Shown here piece after piece: positions 1 to 9,088 of a stretch of DNA of 23,224 bases (position 1 is its first letter; each line of letters begins with the position of its first letter). Position numbers and translations under genes: made by a program. Source of the DNA: Irineochytrium annulatum (lineage: Eukaryota > Chytridiomycota > Chytridiomycetes > Chytridiales > Chytridiaceae); NCBI GenBank assembly GCA_027600665.1, contig JADGJL010000385.1, forward strand, positions 1 through 23,224. Direction: 5' to 3'. The notes beneath the pieces are model-generated. The model was given only the letters and a program-made list of their open reading frames with translations, was not told where the DNA came from and did no database searches.

Positions 1-144
1 ACAATTAATGTTAGAAAGAAAATAAGACTAAAAACAGAAATTGCCCACCAGGTGTATGCATCGGAGACGGAGTCTCCTCTTCGCGTTTCATTTGAGTCCG
101 ACTCAGAATGTCCTTCCGTGACGGCCTTAGAGCCGCCGTCTTCA
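1..144. repeat. Left arm of inverted repeat at window ends
   Basis: Inverted match to 23081-23224 over 144 bases with 14 differences and no gap. A run of 23 bases (7-29), lying in the presumed intron, is identical. Of eight differing codons in the clear coding part, four changes are silent. The match ends at base 144 on a 50-base segment that gene A has and the right copy lacks. Confidence 0.85.
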
Positions 145-1494
145 TCGACTGTACCAGTCGACTCGTCCTTATTCGAGTGTGATCCCCTCTCGTTGTCGTG
201 AAAAGATGTCGTTGAAGCTGATGTAGAAGTCGTCGATGAATTCTTAGAAGTAGCTTGTTTTTCGATAACGAAGGTCACGCTGGTACTGGATGACGATTGG
301 ACGGAGACAGAGATGCCCAAGCTGACCGCATTGGCATAGTTAATGGACGCGCTGATCTTTTCCGAGTTCCCAGCCGTGTTAGAGCACGTGGCCTCCGCCC
401 TGACGGAGTCGGACGCGCCTTTATCCGTCGCGCCGGTCACCGCCCACGTCGTAGTAAAGTCTGAGCCCCCCTTCACTGTGGTGTAGGATCCATCGGATGT
501 GCCTGATGATTGGGACTTTTCATGATTCCAAGTTTTTGTGTTAGCGGTTGACTCGTCCAGGGTTTTAGTCAAAACGGAAGTCGTGGAATTCTCGTGGGTC
601 TTGGTTAACGTGTCGCCTTGGTCGTCCGCATCGGATCCATTCGTTTCGGTTGTATTGGCCTTGCTAATGCTGTGTTCAAGGATATTGGTGATGGCCTGGA
701 CATGCGTGTCAGTGTTGCCGGTTGACCAATTGGTTGTATTGGTCTTGGTAACAGTGTTAACGTTGCCGTTCGTCACTATGCAGAAGTTAGAGAAATTGGC
801 CTCAAAATCGCGTGTAGCAAACACAAACCTCCGAGCTGCATGCCGGTCGTGAGCGATAGTTCCTTCATCTGTGTCCATGGACAAGCTTGGGAACCTGCGC
901 CGCAATGGATCGCGTTATCCAAGGGAATGGCGATGCCGCTGCCGACTCTTCCAACAACCTGACCGATGGGGATGCCGGTAAGCTGTTCATGGTAAGGGTT
1001 GGCCCTAGGGGAGACCTGCGAAATTTTTAGTAGTGGCGACAAACACCCGTTACTAACCGAGACCAGCGGAATGCAGAGCTGGAAAGCCTCGGCGATGGAG
1101 AGGTCGGGCAGCGAGGTTTGTCCGGCCACGGTCTGACGCCTGACGGCGTTCACCCTATCAGCAATCGTCTCAAGCGTGCGCCTTCTCCTTCTGGGCGGGT
1201 TGTCGGCCGGAATTACATAAGGCTTACAGAGACCTTTGTCGCTGGCAGCTTTGATGATGGCGTTCGCGCTGCCGAGTCAAACGAGCGATTAGTCGTCGCT
1301 CCCACGGGACCAAATGTGAATTTGCCCGTGTTCACGTACCAGTCGACCGCGCTGGTATCCGCGAGCAATGGCGGGGCAGCCAGGATGAGGAGCAAGAGGA
1401 TGAGGACGGCTGGCACCAATGCCAGCGGCCCGTTGGAGACATTGGTAGGCATGGGTGTGAACTTGCTGAACTTAGACGGGGATGGTGACGGCAT
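1..1494 (-). CDS. Gene A: secreted pore-former-like protein, 3' end outside window
   Basis: Probable exons are 1494 (or 1452)-1340, 1268-1058, 1015-829 and 775 to near the left edge; reading phase agrees at each junction. The second ATG (1452) gives a more typical signal peptide, with a leucine-rich core followed by APPLLA. Next comes an Arg-rich stretch (PPRRRRRTLE) and a module shared with genes B and C: CIPLVS, ANPY, LTGIP, RVGSGI, IPL, then CPW. The fourth exon is rich in Thr, Ser and Asn in alternating patterns (for example TNTTNWSTGNTDTHVQAITN), as in amphipathic beta regions of aerolysin/ETX-MTX2-like pore-forming proteins; that assignment is by composition and pattern, not by a search. 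It ends in an acidic Ser/Asp stretch (EGHSESDSNETRRGDSVSDA) where B has a splice donor, so more exons, perhaps the lectin part seen in B, probably lie beyond base 1. The 42-nt second intron has no stop in frame. Confidence 0.72.
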
Positions 1495-1517
1495 TATCGC
1501 ACAACTTCAAAGGAAAA

Positions 1518-1525
1518 AAGCCCAG
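1518..1525 (-). promoter_or_regulatory. Shared upstream octamer CTGGGCTT, gene A
   Basis: On the coding strand of gene A the octamer CTGGGCTT lies 24 bases upstream of the first ATG and 66 upstream of the second. It overlaps an AAGCCCCC tract, giving an imperfect inverted repeat (AAGCCCCCTGGGCTT). The same octamer occurs upstream of the DUF3431 gene, between E and F, between B and C, and upstream of D. Role as a transcription-factor site is inferred. Confidence 0.4.
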
Positions 1526-2182
1526 GGGGCTTGGCTTGTGTTTAGCCCTTGCAAACAATAAAAAAAGTAGCTGTGGCACGAAATTTGCATTTTCCTTGAA
1601 GACGCCTTTTCCCGCACGTCATCCGCCCGATTTATGCATGACTCGCACAGAAGTTAGGGCGGTACATTCTGAGCTTTGGGGAGTCTTGCGGGTGACGTAC
1701 TGAAATAGTTATGCGTGGTCATCGCTTTGTTATTATGCTTCGAGAAATACGTAGTGATGTCGTGTCGAGGCGTTGGAGCCGCACTAATTCGGGAAGCTTT
1801 CAAAGAAAGTTGAAGAGTCAAGATTTCTTTCCCTGAAACTTGGGAATACCCTTCTATTACGTATAAAAATAATGTGCACTCAGCTGTGCGCGCCAGCATC
1901 GTTACGATTAAAAGGAAGAAAAGGGAAAGGAAGGGATCAAACGAGAATACAACTGCAACGGTTAGGAGGTAAAGGCGTCAAGTGGCACCGTCGCAACTCT
2001 CTGCCCGGAAAGAAGTTGCGCGGATACGCCTCGTGGAAGGATGAGGGTGGTGGCCGCTTTCCCTTGACATTGCGACTTGGTGATAGCTTGCGGCGGGACG
2101 TGGTTATCCAATTACAACGGCTTCTCCGTCGTGTAGGCGGGCGTGGGCGCCGCGTAAAGCGAAGCCGGCTGTGTGACGTTTT
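1526..2182. other. Intergenic region between genes A and H
   Basis: This is the 5' flank of A and the 3' flank of H. Open frames here lack coding character overall. Just downstream of the H stop (2183), in another frame of the minus strand (about 2175-2110), there is a short stretch with coding-like codon choice (for example PASLYAAPTPAYTTEKPL then a stop). It follows a TTTTAAAAAA run, so a slipped homopolymer may hide a longer tail of H. No repeat or RNA gene was seen. Confidence 0.4.
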
Positions 2183-3815
2183 TTAAAAGTTAATGCGAGC
2201 GGTTTGGAAAGCCTTGCTGCCCTGAGCTAAGCGCTTAAGACTGGCGCGGCGGCTGAAGAATAAGGCTGCGACGACGCCGCCAATGAAGAGGAAGGCGGCG
2301 ACACAAACTGCTGAGAGAGCCAGTAAGAACAACAGGTGTGCTGAGGATAATCAAAAAAACGAAATCCAGCAAATCGATCACAATGACAAGTGTTTTGCTG
2401 CTTCCGTTAGCCGAAGACGACGGGCCCGCAGGTGATACGACAGTCCCCGTAAAGTCACCGGCCACGCTAGCCGAGGTCACGGCAATGTCGGATATGTTCC
2501 TGACGTTGATGAACGCCATCGCCGGGGCGAATAGCGAGGATGCGGCCTCGACGGGCGACCCGCCGCGCCCGACCCGGTTAAGTACGCGCTCACGATCGGG
2601 AAGCAGATAGAGCCAGGACAATGGGGCCATGCGCCTCCGCGGGCAGCGATTGAAGGTTAGCACCCTCCAGCGCCGCCGCAGTGCGTTTCCACGGGCAGAG
2701 ACTATATACGTTAAGGAGCCGACCGGGTACGCGGCCATGGACGCCGGCCACCGGGCCGAGAGCCACATCGGCGCCAATCACGTACGTGCGGACAGCGAGT
2801 CGCTAGGCGTTTGGCGAATTCGGCGCATGCGCCAGTGCAGGAGCCGTCCGGGAGGATTGCGATGGATGACGGCGGAAACGGGGACCTGAGGGTGTCGGAC
2901 GACCCCGCGGAGCACTGCAGCGTGAAGTGGGAGGAGCGCGTGCCGTTCCGAGCGGTCGTCAGTTCGTAAAGATAGAATCGGAGCCGTAATTTGGGAGGTG
3001 GCCCCTTGTGCCGAACATGCTATTAAGATGGGCTCGCTTGTCGCTGGCCCGGAAGGTCGGTGTGCTAATGTTGATGACGGTGGGTTCAAGACACCACTGC
3101 GACCGCCAACGGCCACCTGAAAGAACTGGAGAAGAATATAAGTAAGTGACCAAACGTAAATAAGCAGTCCGTGAAAAACGTACCACAACGTCCTGGCGGT
3201 TGATAGTCACGACCTGGTAACCTGTATATACATGTCTGCGTTATACTTCAATGCGGCGGCGAAACTGTTGAGCATGCTGAAGTTGGCCTCGACATGCTCT
3301 TCAATCTTGCTTTCCGCGAGGGGCCTGCCCAGAAGCACGGATAGACCCGTCTTATCCAAGATCACATTGATAGGCTAGGTAATAAGCTTCGCATGATTCA
3401 AAGCAGGTAGCTCAGTCTGAATAGCTTGAAAAAGTTCAATTTAGCCATGCGGACCGTGACGAGCAGGGTCTAAAAGAGCACCAAAATGGGCTCACCCGAG
3501 GTTAGCTGGAATGATGTTCACCGCCGCGAAGATCTTAGCGTGCATTTGAAATTCGTCCGTGATGGTTGTGACGGCGGCGATAGTGTTGAGCTTGGCAGGA
3601 AGGTCGATGCCGCCCAAGGACGTGACGAGGTCGAGATTGGTGGCCCGGGGCAAGTAGTATTGAGCGCGGAAATATGCTGCAAGACCTCCTTCTGCGTTAT
3701 CGCGGAGGTGTGGAAGCAGGCCACCATATCCGAGGCAGCGTGCGCCGACCTGTTGTTGGTAAGGCCAGGACATGTGCTGGCTCGTTACGGTCTCTATTTC
3801 ACGCGGGGTCAGCAA
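2183..3815 (-). CDS. Gene H: unrecognised protein with C-terminal membrane helix; model unresolved, possibly decayed
   Basis: I do not recognise the family. Pieces with strong coding codon choice lie on the minus strand: 3815-3496 (contains GGIDLPAKLNTIAAVTT), about 3324-3222 (EANFSMLNSFAAALKY), 3096-3017 (EPTVINISTPTFRASDKR), 2885-2786 (SSIAILPDGSCTGACAEF), 2634-2594, 2499 to about 2400 (SNISDIAVTSASVAGDFTG), and a final exon 2340-2183 with one clear hydrophobic helix (SAVCVAAFLFIGGVVAALFF) and a basic tail (SRRASLKR). Phase-consistent splice sites can be found for most junctions, including donors GTACGT and GTGAGC, but the junction into the last exon does not keep phase and no convincing start codon or signal peptide was found. 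This could be a type I surface protein whose gene is intact but misread by me, or a pseudogene with frameshifts. It lies head-to-head with the DUF3431 gene. Confidence 0.35.
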
Positions 3816-3929
3816 TCAGTCGAAGTAAAAGCGAAGAGCGAGCACACATGGGGGCGGTTGAATGGACGACGGCAAGGCCGCCGCCGCCACGTGGGCCTAC
3901 TCTGTTTGGTGGTTTCAAATAGTCTGTGA

Positions 3930-4208
3930 AACCCAGCCGGCTTTTCACGTGGCTTGAAGCAAAACGCTCAAAGCCGGAAGAACCGCATTGTCGCGTCGCT
4001 GTAAATCCTGCCGATAACGGTCAAGACACCCTCTAATTTTTGCCTTTCACGGCGCCGTTTTTCAGTCCTATCCAAGCCCACCCGTCCAAGCCCAGGCAAC
4101 AACACCGACACAAGGATGAAACTGCCTAAGACCCCCTGCGAGTACAATTTTTTTTAACGCCTTTTAAAGATCACGCGAAATCCACAGAACTTTGTCCACC
4201 TGCCCGCC
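3930..4208. promoter_or_regulatory. Divergent promoter region between H and the DUF3431 gene
   Basis: No open frame of note. It contains AAGCCCA twice, one as the full octamer AAGCCCAG at 4088-4095, 114 bases before the DUF3431 start. Relative to that gene it is reversed compared with the other copies, so it would match their orientation for gene H. A T-rich tract lies at 4149-4156 and a TTTTAAAG element just after it. Confidence 0.35.
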
Positions 4209-5331
4209 ATGGCCGTCATAGTTACCGAGCACCCGCCAGCGCCGAGCAACGACACCAAATGCCACGCCGCCTCCCTCCCGTCCCGTCGCCGTGCCGCAAC
4301 CGCCACCCGTGTCCTAATCGCAACCGTCGCCATCCTCACATCAGCCCTCTCGATGCTCACACTCGCCCTCCCCTCCGTCGTCCCGGACCCTCCACAACCC
4401 ACCGTGACGGCCACGAACGTCGTCGCGGACAACACCCGCCCACGCTCGCTCGACCTGGTCATCTCCCACTACGCCGAGGACCTCCCACGCCTCAACGCGA
4501 CGCTCTCCGCCATCCACGCGTCACCAGCATTTGCGAGGATGAACCTCACCTCGCAGACGTCCACGCTGATCTATACCAAAGGCCCCGACGATGGTGTGCA
4601 AGAAGCCATTGAATCCGCCATCCCGAGCGCGGTCGTGCGGACCCTCCCAAACCTCGGTAGAGAGGGCGGGACGTATCTGCGCCACATTGTGGACAACTAT
4701 GACACCCTCGCGGACTGGACGCTCTTTACCCAAGCCGAACCCGTGTATTTCAGCTCGTTCCTAGAGAGAATTGAGAAGAACATGGAGAGTCGGACCGGGT
4801 TTCTGGCGCTCAAGTTCTTCGACAGGTGCGGGTGCGACGGTTGCTTTGCGCCGAGTCTTGGGAGGGCAAAGGAGGTTTGGGCTATCACGAGGGGTACACT
4901 ATGCCCGACGAAGGGGTTCGCGGTATGTCGGCACACCTCTCATTCCCCTACTGGCTTTTCCCTAACTTCCTGTTTTTTTCACTTTTGCGACAGGCGACCT
5001 TAAACGGCCAGTTCTTGGTGAGCGCAAAACGGATCCGTGAAAATCCCAAGCGGGTGTACCAGTACCTCCTAGATGTGATCACGGTGAGTACTTCTACTCC
5101 AACGTTATTTTCGTTCGCTGACTCCACCTTCCGCGCGACCAGGCCGACTCAGGGCACTTCGTGCACGAACTGCGCGCCGACTGGCTGCCGGACGCGGGGC
5201 CTTCAAACCCGCTCTTTGGCCACATCATCGAGCGCTCGTGGGCCGTCATATTTGACTGCGCGGACCTCAGCATTGAGGAATCTTGCCCTTGGAACGGGGA
5301 CGGGTCGAATTGCCAATGCAGAGATGAATGA
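4209..5331 (+). CDS. DUF3431 family type II membrane protein
   Basis: Three exons, 4209-4922, 4994-5083 and 5143-5331, give 330 residues; both introns are GT-AG (donors GTATGT and GTGAGT) in phase 0. A short N-terminal arm is followed by one membrane helix at about residues 34-54 (RVLIATVAILTSALSMLTLA), which suggests a signal-anchored Golgi or cell-surface protein. The luminal part carries hallmarks of DUF3431 as known from fungi: LDLVISHYAEDLPRLNAT at its start, IYTKG, the LPNLGREGGTYLRHI block, YDTLADWTLFTQ, a C-x-C-x-x-C motif near residue 208, and a C-terminal FGHIIERSWAVIFDC. The biochemical function of DUF3431 is not established; resemblance to glycan-processing proteins is sometimes inferred from gene context. 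It is convergent with gene E. A second open frame covers 4826-4960, but only the first frame keeps phase across the intron. Confidence 0.88.
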
Positions 5332-5886
5332 GATATGGACGGCCGCAATAGAATGAGTTCCGCTCGCGTAGACATTGCATATCCCTATAGAATAATCGGA
5401 ATACAATACGCTTTTAATGCACTTCCGGTTTCACGCAAATGCAGTATCAAGTGCGTCATCTGCCCACAGAACTACTTTGTTCACTGTTTTCCTTTTTGTA
5501 CTTCTTTTTTTGGAGACTACATCCTGTCACCGTCCTACTATTGGAAGCGAGATCATTCGAATTGCCATATGATTGAGCCGTTATTAAATCAAAGGACACA
5601 AGCAAGCATCAGTCACGTATCTCTTCTTGTTTGATTGGTAGTATTGTGCGTTGAGAACTATAAAGAAGTATATTGGTTGGTACCTACCAGATCAATGCTA
5701 TTCTAATGAAGGGAAAGAATCTAAAACATTAGGCGGAGAATGTAGCAAATTTAATAGAAACGGAACATAATTTGCGGACAAAGAGAAACGTAAAGAGGTA
5801 ATGAAAGTGAGAAAAGAAAGAGAAGAATAGAGACAAAGAACACGAACGAAGCGGTGACTGATACCGCAGCAGCATGGTTTGACAAT
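5332..5886. other. Convergent intergenic region between the DUF3431 gene and gene E
   Basis: AT-richer than the genes. It holds the 3' untranslated regions of two converging genes. On the E side, 5755-5870 is purine-rich on the plus strand, hence pyrimidine-rich in the E transcript. No gene, RNA or repeat was recognised. Confidence 0.5.
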
Positions 5887-8752
5887 TTAACCAAGCGTGG
5901 TAATAATCGAGCCGTCCGGGTTTGAAAAGACCATAGACCCGGTGGCGTCAGACACATCAAGCCTGCACTTGTTGTGGCCGGCAGTAAATGTGCTTGTCTG
6001 CCATACCGTCTCGCCATTCGCCGAATAAATTACCAGGTTGCAGTCAGGTTCAAGCGTCAACCGGTATGGGTGGCTCGTAAACCCGCTCGGCACAAGCAGC
6101 CCGTCGCTGTTCGAGGGTCCAAAGCCTCCCTTTCCACCGACGTCCATCAACCAACCTTGCGGCTTGAGCACCCAGGCCTTCTGCTGCGACGGGCTGTACA
6201 CGCCTTCGTTCTCGTGGATGGTGTTCACACCGCCGTACGCCAGGCCAATGGCGACGCCAGCGGGCGCGGGCTGGGCAACGGACCATATCCACCTTGATCC
6301 CCCGTCAAAATCGATGCAATCCCACGCAATGATGGAGTCGCCGGCGTTGTGGCCGTTGCCAGCGTCGTTCAGACAGAGGCCTTTGTCGAGGTCGCGGAAA
6401 GTGCCGTCGCTCCTGACGTCCCATTTGACCACCATGCGGCTCGTGACACCATTGACGGTGGCATAGCATGGGCTGACAAAGATTTTGGTACCGCGAGGCT
6501 GGTTGGTGGCATAGGTGAGGCAGAGGGCCGGATTGATGGCCACGCGGAGGAGGCCGTTGTCGAAAGCGTAACGGAACGTCGAGTCGCCGGTAAACGGGAT
6601 CAGCTTGACCGACGTCTGGTTGGCGAAGAGCGCGAGCGAGGGGTGGAAAGAGTCGAAAATGCTTTTCATATCCGCAAGGTTCATTTGCTGGTACGTGCCG
6701 CCAATTTGCCAGCTCTGCGCCAGCATTCCGTTCGTCGCCCATGCGCGGACGATTCTGCCCTCTTCGTTGCGGCCGTCAGCTACGTCGATGGAGTAGCCGA
6801 GCGACGAGAAGGCATACGTATTGCTATTGTAAGACCATTGTTGGGACGATAAGGACGGGTTGCAGGGGGAGAGGGCCAGACGGTTGCCCGCAGCGAGGCC
6901 GCCTTGCACGTCCACGCAAAAGAAGTTGTTCGCCTGCAGCCTGATAGTGCCGTCGACGTACGGGTTCCAGTACTGCAGATTGCTACCCGTGCACGTGTTG
7001 ATGGAGAGAAGGGCTCCAGAAGTCGCCGAAGGCGCGCTCAAACAACGACCGCCGCCTAAAAAGTAGATCGGGGAGAACGTTCCCGAAATGCTAGGAATGC
7101 TGCCGCTGATGGTCCAGACCTGCGTGGCTGACTTGTTGCAGCTTGAAAGGCTTAAACCGCTGGCGCCGCCGTTTGAGACCAGGGTAAGGCAGTTGCCGTT
7201 GGCGCGCAGGCTGACAACCAAGAGTTAGTCTTCATTTCTATGTGATTTAAATTAAAGAAAGAAAAAAAAAAACTTGCCTATAATCAGCTTGATTGTAGTT
7301 CCAGCCGTTGAACGAGTCGGTGCATTTCATGATCGTCAGAGACATTGCGTCGAGGCAGAGATCGGAGTTCGCCGCCGAAGTGAGCGCGCCGTTAATGATC
7401 TCCCACTCTTGTGTCTTGTTTCCGTTGGTGACGCAGGGCTCAATAAGGGAGGAACCGGAAGAGAGACATTTCGTGTCCGTTATATCGGCGACTTGGTAGA
7501 TACCGCTGCTCAAAGTCGGGGTAGGTGTAACTGTGGGAGTGGGAGTCGTCGTCGTGGACACTGGTTTGGTCGGAGTAGCTGGAATCTGGAATGACCACGT
7601 CTGGGCACCGGTAACAGTATTTATGATCTCAATGAGACCGTCGTCGGTTATCTCGAGCACGTAGGAGGCCGCATCACCGGGTTGAGGTCCGGGGAAGCCT
7701 GAGATCGGATGGACAACTCCCTTGCAGTCATAGAACACCAGGCTTCCGTCTGCATGGCACCGTCAGATAAGAATGAGCGTCATGATGTGGATAAGACCTA
7801 CCTGTGTGAAGGATAAGGACGCGGGGAGGGACTACTTTAACCTGAATTAGGAGATCAGTTTAGACACGATTTCGCATCAGTTTAGCCGCACGCTGCATCA
7901 TCGCTCACCTGAGTTGCGAAATTGAACTTATATCCCGAGTTTGTCGTGATGACACCGTTATCTTGCACCATGATCCACCACTCGCCGCTCGGAGACGCCA
8001 ACTTTTCTCGGACGCCTAGAAAGGCAATCTCGTCGGTGTCGAGAGGATCAACTTGTGACCGCGGAGGCGGATACGTCCACATGATGTCCTGCACATTGTC
8101 GGAGTTCCTCAAACGTACCCTGCGGTCGTAGTCAACGGTTACTGAAAACGGAGCATTCACAGTGCCAAAGAAGGCGCTATTAGCTGTGATGTTGGTCAGC
8201 TCGGAAAGCTACAGGAGTGGCAGCACATTAGTTGAATAGTCCGCAACATGGCAACAGGAACATCTCACGATATTGCCGTTGCCGTCGTCGAGCAGTAAAT
8301 GACCGGTGGACGTCAATTCAAGCTGCGGCGCCGCTTGGGTGGGGTCGATCTTGCCGTCAGTCAATGGGAGACGTCTAGTCAGTGCGAATTATTAGATTGG
8401 ATGGGGCAACGAATAATCGAACTCACCCTAAGACGCTCCTGCCGCTGATCTGGATGCCGATGTCTTTCCAGGCAGACAGGTTGTTAGCATTAAACTTACG
8501 GAAAGTCGTTAAAACACACCTCCGTTTGTATAGAACATGAACTTCACGTTCGGGTCATAAGCGCTGAGCAAGGAAAAGCCCGGGGTTATCGCGTTGATGC
8601 CGTCGGATGTCCAATGGTACTAAAATCGACAGTATCAGGTGCAGCTATATGTAGTCAGTGAACCGTATGAGGTGACGAACCTGGTTGACATCGGCGACGC
8701 AAGAGGTCGCGAGGCACGAGGCAATCAGCGCCAGAGGGGTGGAGATGCGCAT
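5887..8752 (-). CDS. Gene E: secreted multi-lectin protein (B_lectin-like module, ricin-B repeats, terminal B_lectin)
   Basis: Eight exons (8752-8681, 8619-8520, 8463-8427, 8374-8269, 8208-7909, 7841-7802, 7749-7278, 7210-5887) give 816 residues. A signal peptide (about 20 residues, MRISTPLALIASCLATSCVA) is followed by a module of tandem bulb-lectin-like units (motifs AYDPNVKF, DIGIQISG, FSVTVDYDRRVRLRNSD) to about residue 270. A Thr/Pro-rich linker (residues about 275-298, TTTTPTPTVTPTPT) leads into ricin-B-type beta-trefoil repeats, with Q-x-W variants such as QVWTIS, QYWNP, QQWSYN and QSWQIGG and paired cysteines to about residue 640. The C-terminal part (about 700-816) has a B_lectin-like end (CNLVIYSANGETVWQTS). 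No catalytic domain was seen. The likely role is extracellular glycan binding at the wall or on a host or prey surface. The seventh intron is GC-AG. It is a paralogue of gene F, transcribed away from it. Confidence 0.85.
7211..7277 (-). other. GC-AG intron in gene E
   Basis: On the coding strand the donor is AG followed by GCAAGT, and the intron ends TTGTCAG, with a GACTAAC branch-like site near the 3' end. The flanking exons join in phase (AG plus C gives Ser) and restore the ricin-B repeat, matching DY...NGNC at the same place in gene F. No GT donor nearby gives the right phase. Confidence 0.7.
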
Positions 8753-9088
8753 TACGAATTGGAGGTTGTGAGGGGGCGAACTGGGACAGAGGGCCTTAAT
8801 GAAGATTACGAGAGCGTCCGCTTGTGCCTGAGCACGTCGACTTACGTATGCGCCGGGTCGGCAGACCACGCGACGTTGTGCTCCTTTTGCATATTTTCTT
8901 TTCCTGTTTTTTAACGGGCATGATGCTGTGTAATGTCATTGTGAGCCCTCGTCTTACCGTTGTTGTCTTTCGGGGTGTTTTTTTGCACTGGGCTTTGCAC
9001 TGTCAAGCCCCCCCTTGAGTTACTTCAACGTAACCTTCACACAATCGTCATTCCTTCTCTCCTTCCCTTCTGCCCTTCCCGTCACCCA
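8753..9088. promoter_or_regulatory. Bidirectional promoter between genes E and F
   Basis: 336 bases separate the two divergent start codons. CTGGGCTT lies at 8988-8995, 94 bases before the F start, followed at 9005-9012 by AAGCCCCC, so the two form the arms of an imperfect hairpin (GGGCTT, 10 bases, AAGCCC). The stretch just before the F start (9048-9085) is strongly C/T-rich, as is common in fungal promoters. No other gene was found. Confidence 0.45.

Noticed and set aside
1872..2186. 104-codon plus-strand frame, Arg/Lys/Gly-rich
   Set aside because: It lacks coding codon choice, splice sites or motifs, and lies in the 3' flank of H and 5' flank of A; judged a chance open frame.
4826..5356. 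Alternative plus-strand frame across the DUF3431 gene
   Set aside because: It runs through the first intron, whereas the first frame keeps phase over both introns and restores the family's C-terminal motif.
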